Assembly: GCF_023702065.1 (NCBI RefSeq)
Contig: NZ_QFDM01000001.1
Span: 62,001-126,000 of the forward strand
DNA from: Methanoculleus oceani
GTDB taxonomy: Archaea > Halobacteriota > Methanomicrobia > Methanomicrobiales > Methanoculleaceae
DNA: 64,000 nucleotides
Direction of reading: 5' to 3'
The notes beneath the pieces were generated by a model. The model made no database searches, was not told the DNA's origin, and saw only the letters and a program-made list of their open reading frames with translations. The translations under genes were made by a program, and so were the position numbers. Each line of letters starts with the position of its first letter. The first letter of the stretch is position 1. This document shows, in pieces, positions 26,119-34,746 of the stretch.

Positions 26119-26679
26119 ATGCTATTCCGTGAGATCGTGATCGCAGGATGCGGCAACCCCCTCTACGGAGACGACGGGTTCGGTCCTGCAGTCGTCGAAG
26201 AACTCCAGAAGCTACAACTGCCCGACAACGTCAAGGTAGTCGATGCCGGCCTTGGCGCCCCTCACTTCCTCTTTACGCTGATGGAAGATGCGGAGGTGCC
26301 GGTGAAGAAGCTGATCATCATCGATATCGCCGATTTCGGCGCCAACCCCGGTGATGTGACGAAGCTCCGGCCCGAAGACCTGCCGCCGGGCGCCTACCGG
26401 GATGCCCATTCGTGGGACCTTTCCGAGCCACTGCAGCGATTAAAAGACATCATCGATATCACGATCATCGGGTGCCAGCCCAAGCGTGTCGCGAGCCATG
26501 AGTTTGAACTGGGGCTCACTGAGGAGGTTGAGGAGGCCATTCCCAAAACAGTGCGAATCGTACTGGAGGAGATTGGGGTAGAATATGGGGCTGCTATCAA
26601 CCATCAAGGAACGCATCTTTGGGCGTCGCCGGGAGAAACCACCGGAGATGCCGGGAAGAAACCCGGAGAGCAGGCCTGA
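26119..26679 (+). CDS. frhD: Hydrogenase maturation protease
   Basis: This 186-residue endopeptidase cleaves the FrhA C-terminus after nickel insertion. The family site GCGNPLYGDDGFGPAV provides the nickel-sensing Asp, and IGCQPKRVASHEFELGLT holds the second ligand region. It acts in the cytosol. It lies between frhA and frhG as in other methanogen operons. Its last 95 bases overlap the proposed long start of frhG, so the two are coupled. The C-terminal tail HLWASPGETTGDAGKKPGEQA beyond the core is not conserved in what I recall of the family. Confidence 0.92.
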   Translation: MLFREIVIAGCGNPLYGDDGFGPAVVEELQKLQLPDNVKVVDAGLGAPHFLFTLMEDAEVPVKKLIIIDIADFGANPGDVTKLRPEDLPPGAYRDAHSWDLSEPLQRLKDIIDITIIGCQPKRVASHEFELGLTEEVEEAIPKTVRIVLEEIGVEYGAAINHQGTHLWASPGETTGDAGKKPGEQA

Positions 26680-27544
26680 GGCGAAGCCTGCGGCGAGCGA
26701 GCTGCAGACGAAGCCCGCGGTGAAGCCCTCTGATGTGATTGAAAACGAAAAGGTGGAAGTTGTACAAAAGGAGGAAAAGCCTGTGGCAGAAAAGATTTCG
26801 ATAGGTGAATTACACCTGAGCGGATGTACGGGATGCCTCGTGACGCTTGCGGATAACTACGAGGGTCTCTTCAAGCTGCTCGATGATTACGCGGACCTGG
26901 TCTACGCGTTGACCCTGGTCGACGTGCGCCACGTCCCCGAGATGGACGTGTGCCTGGTAGAGGGGTCGTGCTGTCTGAACGACAAGATCTCGGTAGAGGA
27001 ACTGAAGGAAGCAAGGGAGAAGTCGAAGGTGCTCGTCGCCTACGGCGCCTGCGCAGCCTACGGCAACATCACCCGGTTCTGCCGTGGTGGCCAGTGGAAC
27101 CAGCCCGGTCACGAAGCGTTCGTGCCGATCAGCGAGGTCGTCGATGTCGACCTCTACATCCCGTCATGTCCCCCGTGCCCGCAGCAGGTCAGAAACGTCG
27201 CCGTCATGGCCTACCTGCTGCTTCGGGGCAACGACGAACAGAAGAACCTCGCGACCGCCTACCTGACGCCGCTGATGCAGCTTGCACAGCGCGGCAACGA
27301 GGCCTGCGGCTGCGACCTGATGTATGACGTCATCAACCAGGGTCTCTGCATGGGATGCGGAACCTGCGCCGGCACCTGCCCGGTCCGTGCCATCACCATG
27401 GAATACGGCAAGCCGAACGTGAACCGCGACCAGTGCATCAAGTGCGGCGCCTGCTACGCGCAGTGCCCGCGGAGCTGGTTCAACTTCGACGTCATGAACA
27501 ACTATGAGGGCATCATGGATGCCATCAAGGGAGCCATGCAGTGA
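26585..27544 (+). CDS. frhG: F420-reducing hydrogenase, gamma subunit
   Basis: This subunit passes electrons from the NiFe site through iron-sulfur clusters. The proximal cluster ligands are LSGCTGC, GACAAYGNI and PSCPPCP; two ferredoxin-type 4Fe4S motifs follow (CMGCGTCAGTCP and CIKCGACYAQCP). The 253-residue core begins at the GTG at 26783, which has an AAAGGAGG site at 26767-26773. The frame stays open back to the ATG at 26585, adding 66 residues rich in Lys, Pro and Glu, with an amphipathic start MGLLSTIKERIFGRRR. The codon bias of the extension is coding-like, so the long form is listed; the shorter start is equally possible. Confidence 0.92.
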   Translation: MGLLSTIKERIFGRRREKPPEMPGRNPESRPEAKPAASELQTKPAVKPSDVIENEKVEVVQKEEKPVAEKISIGELHLSGCTGCLVTLADNYEGLFKLLDDYADLVYALTLVDVRHVPEMDVCLVEGSCCLNDKISVEELKEAREKSKVLVAYGACAAYGNITRFCRGGQWNQPGHEAFVPISEVVDVDLYIPSCPPCPQQVRNVAVMAYLLLRGNDEQKNLATAYLTPLMQLAQRGNEACGCDLMYDVINQGLCMGCGTCAGTCPVRAITMEYGKPNVNRDQCIKCGACYAQCPRSWFNFDVMNNYEGIMDAIKGAMQ

Positions 27545-27554
27545 GGTGAGAAAG

Positions 27555-28442
27555 ATGGACGTACTCGGTAACTACAAGTCCGCTATCTCGGCACGCTCGA
27601 CCGACAGGGACATCACAAAGAAGTCCCAGGACGGCGGCATCATCACGACGCTCTTTGCCTATGCGCTCGAAGAAGGCATCATCGACGGTGCCATCGTTGC
27701 GGGCCCAGGCGACGAGCCCTGGAAGCCGGAGCCCATGGTCGCGACCACGAAGGCCGAACTCCTGGCTGCTGCCGGAACGCGCTACAACATCAGCCCGAAC
27801 CTCTACCTGATCAAGGAGGCGACCCGCAGTTACGGCCTTGACAGGGTCGGTATCGTCGGTGTGCCCTGCCAGATCCAGGCTGTCCGGAAGGCCCAGCTCT
27901 ACCCGATCGGCCTGCGCGATGTCGACGACAAGATCGCTCTTGCGCTCGGCATCTACTGTATGGAGAACCTCTCCTACCAGGCGCTCGAAGCGATCGTCGA
28001 GGACCACTGCAACCAGAAGATGGAGTCCGTCAAGAAGATGGACATCGGCAAGGGCAAGTTCACGGTCTACACCGAACGCGGTGCAGTCAGCCAGATGCCC
28101 CTGAAGCTGATCCACAAGTACGTGCAGCCCGGCTGCAACGTCTGCCTGGACTACGTCGCGAACCTCGCCGACATCTCCAGCGGTTCCGTGGGCAGCCCCG
28201 ACGGCTGGAGCACGGTCTTCGTGCGGAGCATGAAAGGCAACGCCGTCTGGGACGGCGCCATGGCCGCCGGTCTCTTCGAGACGAAGCCGATGGACCAGGT
28301 CAAGCCCGGCCTCGACCTCGTGAAGAAGCTCGCAACCGAGAAGATCACGAAGAACCAGAAGAACGTGGATGCACGTAAGACTGTGGGCCTCAAGGCGGAC
28401 GGAACCCCCAAGGGTCTCCGGAACCCCTACGAGTCCCCCTGA
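27555..28442 (+). CDS. frhB: F420-reducing hydrogenase, beta subunit
   Basis: The 295-residue subunit binds FAD and reduces coenzyme F420, completing the FrhABG complex. The family blocks are KSQDGGIITTLFAYALEEG, GVPCQIQAVRKAQLYP, GIYCMENLSY and a later CNVCLDYVANLADIS cysteine pair for an iron-sulfur cluster. A GAGGTGAG site lies directly before the ATG at 27555. The frame upstream to 27504 overlaps frhG and is not used. A run of eight T (28448-28455) ends the operon. Confidence 0.95.
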   Translation: MDVLGNYKSAISARSTDRDITKKSQDGGIITTLFAYALEEGIIDGAIVAGPGDEPWKPEPMVATTKAELLAAAGTRYNISPNLYLIKEATRSYGLDRVGIVGVPCQIQAVRKAQLYPIGLRDVDDKIALALGIYCMENLSYQALEAIVEDHCNQKMESVKKMDIGKGKFTVYTERGAVSQMPLKLIHKYVQPGCNVCLDYVANLADISSGSVGSPDGWSTVFVRSMKGNAVWDGAMAAGLFETKPMDQVKPGLDLVKKLATEKITKNQKNVDARKTVGLKADGTPKGLRNPYESP

Positions 28443-28786
28443 AACACTTTTTTTTCGGTCGGTTCGGCCTCCCCTCAATCGAATATCGCCGTTAACTGAG
28501 TTCTGCCGGGTTTACGTGAAACCGTCGTCCAACCCCGGTCAAGCTGCCCAGGCCGTCACGGATTGGGCATATCACCATGCAGCGGACCGTGCAGGGTTTT
28601 ACAGAATAGACTCGTCTGGATTATCCAGCCGGGTATACAGACCCGGAGGTCGGGGCTATATCTATCAGGAAAAATCGAGGGTGGGGGCCGCCCCGCCGTA
28701 GTTTCCGATTATGTCGGTGGGAGATGGCAGCGGCTCTCTGCTGTTATACATTCCCTTGAAGCGTTTGCCGGGTGCCGTGTTCGTAT
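28443..28786 (+). terminator. frh terminator and gene-free region
   Basis: Right after frhB, eight consecutive T (28448-28455) followed by GC-rich sequence form a likely archaeal transcription stop. The remaining 330 bases to the SpeD homologue hold no supported gene and no clear repeat. Confidence 0.5.
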
Positions 28787-29233
28787 TCAGTCCCTGAACA
28801 GTACCTGGTAGGTTGCCGATTCTGCTCCAAAAAAGTTCCTGCAAAACTCTGCTGCCTTGGAAGGCTCGTATTCCTTGCAGCTGAAGATATCGAGGTAGGC
28901 TGCATTGGTCTCGTTCGCGAAGTGACCGGAGACCAGCGATGTCTCGATGAGCTGGGTCATGGAGAATCCTGCGACCCTCTCACAGGGGCCGAAGTGAATG
29001 ATCTGCGGTTCGCCGAACCTCTTCATATCGATAAGGTCGCACAGTTCGATGATGAACCGGTGAATCTTCTCCGCGTCCCTGATCGATGCCGGGTCGCATC
29101 CCTTCAAATCCACACTCGTGTACAGTCCCCAACAACCGCGCTGCTTGAACTGTGCAACGATCTCTGCGTCGCTTACGGTCTCTGCCATAACGTTGTTTGC
29201 CGCAACGTTGTTTGTCATTACTTTACTAGCCAT
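28787..29233 (-). CDS. SpeD-type S-adenosylmethionine decarboxylase homologue
   Basis: This 148-residue protein matches the AdoMet decarboxylase fold: GCWGLYTSVDLKGCDP, HFGPCERVAGFSMTQL, and IETSLVSGHFANETNAAYLD, then FSC. In authentic enzymes the block before the conserved His is ESH, where the serine becomes the pyruvoyl cofactor; here it reads ETS, so the residue is Thr and the motif is shifted. It may be a non-decarboxylating relative. Normally such enzymes supply aminopropyl for polyamines. The start at 29233 has GGTGAG nearby. The first 16 residues repeat MTNNVAANNVM. Confidence 0.75.
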   Translation of the reverse strand: MASKVMTNNVAANNVMAETVSDAEIVAQFKQRGCWGLYTSVDLKGCDPASIRDAEKIHRFIIELCDLIDMKRFGEPQIIHFGPCERVAGFSMTQLIETSLVSGHFANETNAAYLDIFSCKEYEPSKAAEFCRNFFGAESATYQVLFRD

Positions 29234-29790
29234 GATCTCACCTTCGAGAGGAACTCTGATCGATTGATCTCTGTAGTTTTTGATAGTTCAGATTTTAAAC
29301 TTATCCATTATACTAATGAGAAATAGCCGTTATTTCCCGGTTACACAAGAGCAATCCCTGCGTATCCGAAATTCTACGACGTAATCTTGACCGATTTTGA
29401 AATTGGTGACTTTGCGTGGCCTATCTGCCCCAGAGTATGCAGAGATCCGAGATAAAATCATACTTGGTATGATTATATCCTGGCGCCAGATTTTTTCCGG
29501 GGCCCCTGCTCCGGGGTTTCGTGACGTATCGGGACCGTAAAAATTAACTCTTTTTTCGCTACTGTTTCCAGATTTCTTTTCAGGAGTGAAAAACCATTAA
29601 GTCGGGGTTTGAAAATATCCACTCCCGTACCAGCCAGTACCCCGACCGAAAGGCAGTCGGGCGATGACTACGGGACCCCCCCTCCGGGGTCCGGAGATCG
29701 GGCATCTCCACCACCCGACGCGCATCACCTGTCCCTCCACCGGGCACCCGGCCGGGGACTCGTAAAGAGACCCGCCGCAGGCGGGTGCCC
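29234..29790. other. Intergenic region with several palindromes
   Basis: No gene is supported. ATCATACTTGGTATGAT at 29457-29473 is a perfect inverted repeat (7+3+7) followed by a TATA-like TATATCC. From 29625 to 29790 many hairpins occur close together, such as CCCGCC/GGCGGG and GGACCCC/GGGGTCC. The AT-rich first half probably holds the promoter of the SpeD gene. Confidence 0.4.
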
Positions 29791-29940
29791 TCACCGGACC
29801 ACCGGGGGGCGCCGGTGCGCACGCCGGACGTGGGCGTGGAGATCTTCGAGCGTTGGATACTGCCTGCCGCAGACCGGGCAGATGAACTCGCCCGTCTCCA
29901 CAAAATCAGGGACCCTTCTCCTCCGGGGAGGTTCACCCAT
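29791..29940 (-). CDS. C2H2 zinc-finger mini-protein
   Basis: This 49-residue protein is one classical C2H2 finger, FICPVCGRQYPTLEDLHAHV followed by RRAH, flanked by basic residues. It likely binds DNA or a protein partner. The start at 29940 overlaps the end of the LigD-phosphoesterase gene by eight bases (its stop lies at 29933), so the two are translated together. Single-finger proteins like this are common in archaea. Confidence 0.75.
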   Translation of the reverse strand: MGEPPRRRRVPDFVETGEFICPVCGRQYPTLEDLHAHVRRAHRRPPVVR

Positions 29941-30532
29941 CCTGATCCCTCCCGGCCGCAATCTCCTCGAGCGTCCGGTCGGAGACGACCGACCGCGGTT
30001 CCGTCGCGACCGGGTTTCTGCCGGGGTCCGCCTCGGCATCGTCCATCTTCACGAGGAGCCAGGCCTCGCCCTTCCCGGTCCTGAAGCGGGTGAGCGCATA
30101 CCCGCCCCGGACCTTCTCCCCCTCGAGCCGGAAGGAGACGTGACCCCGGCCGAGGGCCTCGGCGACCCCGATCTTACGCCCCTCCTTCTCTGTGAGGTTC
30201 CGGTAGGTCCCCCGGTCCCAGACGAGAACCGTCCCGGCCCCGTAACTCCCCTCGGGGATGACACCCTCGAAGCCGGCGTAGTCGAGGGGGTGGTCTTCGG
30301 TGGGGACGGCGAGGCGCTTCTCCTTCGGGTCGAGAGACGGCCCTTTCGGAACCGCCCAGGACTTCAGCACCCCATCGGCTTCCAGGCGGAAGTCGTAGTG
30401 AAGCGTGGTCGCGTCGTGCTTCTGGATGACGAAGATAGGATGGGAGGTCGCCTCCCGTTCCCCCGGAGGCTCCGGCGTCCGGGAGAAATTCCTCTTCTCG
30501 CGATACTCATCGAGCGTATCCGGTCCTGCCAT
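29933..30532 (-). CDS. Stand-alone LigD-type 3'-phosphoesterase
   Basis: This 199-residue protein matches the phosphoesterase (PE) domain of bacterial LigD, which trims 3' phosphate or ribonucleotides at DNA breaks. The catalytic His/Asp/Arg block is HYDFRLEADGVLKSWAVPKG, followed by DYAGFEGVIPEGSYGAGTV. The ligase and polymerase domains are absent. It probably works with a separate ligase in end repair. The C2H2 mini-protein gene overlaps its 3' end. Confidence 0.88.
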   Translation of the reverse strand: MAGPDTLDEYREKRNFSRTPEPPGEREATSHPIFVIQKHDATTLHYDFRLEADGVLKSWAVPKGPSLDPKEKRLAVPTEDHPLDYAGFEGVIPEGSYGAGTVLVWDRGTYRNLTEKEGRKIGVAEALGRGHVSFRLEGEKVRGGYALTRFRTGKGEAWLLVKMDDAEADPGRNPVATEPRSVVSDRTLEEIAAGRDQDG

Positions 30533-30572
30533 ACGGGAACTCCGGCGGTACCGGGGATAAGGATTGCCCCCG

Positions 30573-32906
30573 TCACAACTTCCGGCCGGACGCAGGGACG
30601 ATCCGGACGTTCATCTTCTCCGAGCCGATGATCAGGATACCCTCTCCCGGCTGGAAGTTGAGAAGGTCTTTTTCGCTCACCTCGAAGAACTTGGCGTTCT
30701 CCTGGGCCTGCTTCTTGTTCTCCGACCGCATGCAGAACTTCACGGCGATGTTCGCCAGGATCTCCTCGTTGAAGTGGGCGATCAACTGGGACGCAAGGAT
30801 CAGCGAGACCCCGAACTTCCGCATCTCGGTGGCGTACTTGTTTAAGACCGCCTTGATCGCCGTCTTCGATCCGCTCTTCTGGCTCACCAGGAGTTTCGCC
30901 TCGTCGACGATGACAAAGAGCCGGAACTTCGCCCGGTCATCCTCCGTCCCCCGCGGGATCTCGCCCGTCGCCTGGAGGGTGTAGTAGATCCGCCGGAGGA
31001 AGAGGTCCGCAAAGAGGTAGCGCAGATTCTCCGGGAGGGCGTTTAAATTGATATGGGTGATCCCGCCGGAGAGGATCGTGGGAAGGGAAATCTTCTCCTC
31101 CCCCGAGAAGAGTTTGTAGTCGAAGATGTCCTCGAGGTAGGCCGGGATCGCCTCGTCCTCACAGCCCATGATCTCGCCCTCGATATCGTCGAAATCGAGC
31201 ACCCGCGTCCAGGTCTCGGTGTTCCCCGTGATCCCCGACATCCGGTAGCAGTCCTTGATGATGTTCTTGATCTTTCGGCGCTGCTGGATGCCGAGGGTCG
31301 GGAAGTTGATGGAGATGGCATCGACGAAGTCCGAGGTGGCCCGGAGCGGGGTGATCTCGTCGATGGAGGGATCGAGCTCCAGCGGGTTGAAGTAGTACTG
31401 CCCGCCCTCGCGGATCTTGTAGGACCGGATGTCCCCCGTGCTCGCGGCCATGTCCCCGTGGAAGTCGATCAGGACGACCGGCATCGCCTTCGTCGCAAGC
31501 TCCGAGGCGATGCACCGGATCGTCTCGGTCTTGCCGGCGCCCGAGCCGCCGAGGATGATCATGTGGCCGTTGTTGAGCAGTCCCGGCGACCAGTCGACCT
31601 GCCGCCCGTCCGGGGCGTGGCCGAGGAAGATGTCGAGTCCGCCGGCGCGGGGAACGACTGGCCGAAGGGCAGGAGTTCGAGAAGCCGTCGGGCTTCGAGG
31701 AACAGAATTTGAGGAGGCCGCAGACGACGGCACGGACGGGATCGACTCTTTCTCCTCTTCTTCCTCCTCTTCCTCATCGTCGGCGAAGAGGGGTTCGTCC
31801 CACTCGTCCTCCTCCACCCCCTCTTCGGCCTGAGGCATGGGCGTTGCGGCCGCGCTCTCCTCGAAGACGATAAAGGGCTCTTCACGGAGAGGGGGGAGAG
31901 GCTCCGTTGCCGGAGCCGGCCGCTCTATGGCGATTTTTTCAGCAACCTCGGCCATCAGCTCCCGCCCGAGGTCGCGGAGGCGCGCTTCGTAGAGGTTCCG
32001 GTCCTTGACGATGAAACGGGCGAGGTCGACCCCGTCGTCCTCGCGCACCCCCTCGAGGACGTAGATCGCGTCGGTGAGCAGGGAGAGCACCCGCACCAGC
32101 TCGCGGCGGTGAGCCGGCGAGGCCCGGATACGGTCGTAGTCCTCACCGCAGGCGAGGTAACGCAGAACGGTGAACGTCGAGTAGAACGACTCGAGGAGCA
32201 TGTCATAGTGCTCCCGGACCCCCGGGTCGATCCGTTCAAGCATCCCCTTGAGGATGTACGCAAACTCCGGTGGAAAGGTATAGACGACGCCGTCGGCCCT
32301 GGACCCGTCGAGATCGTAGGCGTAGGCAAGGACCGCGCACCCGGCGGCCTTGAGCCGGGCGGCGAACCGCTCGCACTCGGTAAAGAGGCCGGGACTGTTG
32401 TTGAGGAGAAAACTGACGAACGTCTCTTCGGTGCGGGGAAGCGTGGATGGGAAGGTCTTGTTGATAAACGACCCCTTTACGGTCCCCGCGAGAAGGGCCG
32501 GGACGACCTCGTGGATCTCGCGGGCCAGTCCCCGGATATCCAGCGCCCGGAGCCGCGCCTCCATCAGCGGCCGGGCTATCGCTTCTCCGGTAGAGGTCGC
32601 CCTGATCACCGTCGTGCCGTGCCAGGAAGTGGACGCGATGAGGTCGACCTGCCTGAGCGCGAAGAGCGGTCCCGACGTATAAGCGTAACAACTCTGTTCG
32701 ACCACGCCCTCCCCTTCCCCCCGGGACGACGCGCTGTTCTGGGCGATATAGATGTAGAGAAGCGTCTCGACGATGTCGCGGACCTCCTGCAGCCGGAAGT
32801 CCCGCAGGTATTCGATGACGGCGGGAGGGAACGACTCCACCAGGGTACGGACCCCGGCATCTGCATAGCCCATCGCTTTGAGTGCTTCGGTAAGGTCTGT
32901 TGACAC
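30573..32906 (-). CDS. HerA/VirB4-type ATPase
   Basis: This 777-residue protein has an N-terminal domain of some 400 residues without a clear family, then a highly acidic tract (EEDEWDEPLF...EEEEEEEKES, about 430-480). The ATPase domain follows: Walker A GGSGAGKTETIRC, Walker B VVLIDFHGDM, the second acidic strand FVIVDEAKLLVSQ and a sensor in SLILASQLIAHF. This fold belongs to HerA/FtsK-like translocases that pump DNA or protein. The start GTG at 32906 has a GGTGA site; the frame upstream to 33164 is spurious. The acidic linker may keep the N-domain separate. Confidence 0.82.
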   Translation of the reverse strand: MSTDLTEALKAMGYADAGVRTLVESFPPAVIEYLRDFRLQEVRDIVETLLYIYIAQNSASSRGEGEGVVEQSCYAYTSGPLFALRQVDLIASTSWHGTTVIRATSTGEAIARPLMEARLRALDIRGLAREIHEVVPALLAGTVKGSFINKTFPSTLPRTEETFVSFLLNNSPGLFTECERFAARLKAAGCAVLAYAYDLDGSRADGVVYTFPPEFAYILKGMLERIDPGVREHYDMLLESFYSTFTVLRYLACGEDYDRIRASPAHRRELVRVLSLLTDAIYVLEGVREDDGVDLARFIVKDRNLYEARLRDLGRELMAEVAEKIAIERPAPATEPLPPLREEPFIVFEESAAATPMPQAEEGVEEDEWDEPLFADDEEEEEEEEKESIPSVPSSAASSNSVPRSPTASRTPALRPVVPRAGGLDIFLGHAPDGRQVDWSPGLLNNGHMIILGGSGAGKTETIRCIASELATKAMPVVLIDFHGDMAASTGDIRSYKIREGGQYYFNPLELDPSIDEITPLRATSDFVDAISINFPTLGIQQRRKIKNIIKDCYRMSGITGNTETWTRVLDFDDIEGEIMGCEDEAIPAYLEDIFDYKLFSGEEKISLPTILSGGITHINLNALPENLRYLFADLFLRRIYYTLQATGEIPRGTEDDRAKFRLFVIVDEAKLLVSQKSGSKTAIKAVLNKYATEMRKFGVSLILASQLIAHFNEEILANIAVKFCMRSENKKQAQENAKFFEVSEKDLLNFQPGEGILIIGSEKMNVRIVPASGRKL

Positions 32907-33312
32907 GGATTCACCAGCGGGTGCGTTCTCGTGGCGCCGGGGTCTTCCGGGCAGGTGGCGACACGGTACGCTGCACGGTACCGCTGCACGCGATGCGGGC
33001 CTGCGGGCAGCCGCATTGGTGAAGCAGGCGGTTGGGAATAGATTTGCTCTCCGACCTATTAAACATAGGCAGTTTGGAGAAAACCGGCCGCATCCGGCAG
33101 AATGCTCCCGATACGGGAGAGCCGGGGGAGACATCCCGTCCACTCCGTACGGCACCGGTTCCATTCCCGACCGATCTCCGGTGTCTTATCCCCCATGATC
33201 TTACTCTCTTCCTCCGGAATCCGGATAACTCGCCGGAACCTGGAGACAATATGCATGCGGACATTTTTATAATATTAAAATTATATATACAACCAGTCGA
33301 GGTGGGCACCCC

Positions 33313-34746
33313 GTGACTACCCTTACCGAACAGCAGCGAGTGGCCATCGTCATGGCCCTTCTGGCCATATCGATCTTCCTGACCTACTACTTCCACGCCA
33401 TCCTGATGCTCGGGACCGTCTTTTCGCACTTCTTCTACATCCCGATCATCCTGACCGCGCTCTGGTGGGAGAAGCGGAGCATACTGGTCGCCATCTTCCT
33501 CGGCGGGCTCGTCGTCATCAGCAGCGTCCTGTACAGGCCCGATCTCCTGACGTTGAACGACTACGGGCGCGCCCTGATGTTCGTCGTCATCGCCTTCGTC
33601 GTCGCCTCCCTTTCCGAGCAGCTCAAAGGGCGGGAGCGCGAGGAGAAGAAGCAGAGAGATCTTGCTCAGCGCTACCTCGACGTGGCTGCCGTCCTCTTCG
33701 TCGTCATCGGCGCCGACCATACCATCCGGCTCGTCAACCGCCACGGCTGCAAGCTGCTCGGTTATCGCGAGGAGGAACTGCTCGGAAGAGACTGGTTTAC
33801 GGCCGTCGTCCCCGAAGCATCCCGGGAGGGGCGGCGACGGGACTTCGATGCCGCGATCGCCAACAATGCCGCCTTCCCCGGCCGGCGGGAGAACCCGGTC
33901 GTCACGCGGAACGGAGACGAGCTGATCCTCGCGTGGCAGGACACGGTGTTTACCGGCGACGACGGTCGGGCAGCCGGGATAATCGGTTCGGGAGCCGACA
34001 TCACCGACCGGATCCGCGCGGAGGAAGCGTTGCGGGCGGCCCACGGCGAGGCAAACCTCTACCTGGACATCATGGCGCACGACATCAACAACGCAAACGC
34101 CGTCACTCTCGGCTATGCCGACCTGCTGGTCGAGGCGCTGGAGGGGAAGGAGAGGGAGATGGCCCGGAAACTCAGGGGCGGCATCAGCCGGAGCATCAAG
34201 ATAATCCAGAACGTCTCGACGATCCGGCGCCTGCATTCCCATGAGACGACGGCAAGACCCGTGGACCTCGACGCCGTCATCAGGGACGAGATCGCCCACC
34301 ATCCCGATGCCAGGATCGCTTACGAAGGAAAGCCGGTCCGGGTTATGGCCGACGACCTTCTCCCGGAAGTCTTTGCGAACCTCATCGGCAACAGTATCAA
34401 GTTCGGGGAGTCCCGAGCCGAGATCGCCGTCCGCGTCGAGAAGGGCGACGGGACGGTCGGGGTCTCGGTCGAGGATACGGGGCCGGGGGTGCCCGACGCG
34501 GTCAAACCCGTTCTCTTCACCCGTTTTGCGCGGGGCACGAGCGCCCGGAGCGGGAAAGGGCTCGGCCTCTACATCACCCGCACCCTGATCGAGCGCTACG
34601 GCGGGAGCATCAGGGTCGAAGACCGGGTGCCGGGACATCCCGAATGCGGCGCGGCGTTCCGGTTCACGCTCCGGTCCGACCGAACACCGGAGCCGCCGGT
34701 ATCCCCCGCGCCGGCGGCCGGCCGGATGATCACCGCCAGACCCTGA
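33313..34746 (+). CDS. Membrane histidine kinase with PAS domain
   Basis: This 477-residue sensor kinase has three to four N-terminal membrane helices (about 10-105), a coiled linker, a PAS domain (about 120-235: LFVVIGADHTIRLVNRHGCK through GSGADITDR), an H-box (LDIMAHDINNANAV, His near 256) and a HATPase domain with N-box NLIGNSIKFGE, DTGPGVP and GKGLGLYITRT. It phosphorylates itself in response to a membrane or redox/ligand signal. No response regulator is adjacent. The start is GTG at 33313 after a strong TATA region near 33270-33290. Confidence 0.88.
   Translation: MTTLTEQQRVAIVMALLAISIFLTYYFHAILMLGTVFSHFFYIPIILTALWWEKRSILVAIFLGGLVVISSVLYRPDLLTLNDYGRALMFVVIAFVVASLSEQLKGREREEKKQRDLAQRYLDVAAVLFVVIGADHTIRLVNRHGCKLLGYREEELLGRDWFTAVVPEASREGRRRDFDAAIANNAAFPGRRENPVVTRNGDELILAWQDTVFTGDDGRAAGIIGSGADITDRIRAEEALRAAHGEANLYLDIMAHDINNANAVTLGYADLLVEALEGKEREMARKLRGGISRSIKIIQNVSTIRRLHSHETTARPVDLDAVIRDEIAHHPDARIAYEGKPVRVMADDLLPEVFANLIGNSIKFGESRAEIAVRVEKGDGTVGVSVEDTGPGVPDAVKPVLFTRFARGTSARSGKGLGLYITRTLIERYGGSIRVEDRVPGHPECGAAFRFTLRSDRTPEPPVSPAPAAGRMITARP

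Noticed and set aside
24918-26156. 412-codon minus-strand frame opposite frhA
   Set aside because: It is the GC-rich antisense shadow of frhA and has no motif of its own.
31741-31800. Low-complexity repeat or insertion in the ATPase gene
   Set aside because: It encodes the Glu-rich linker in frame and is best read as protein-coding.
33032-33316. Small plus-strand gene before the histidine kinase
   Set aside because: The frame covers promoter-like AT-rich sequence and has no plausible start signal or motif.
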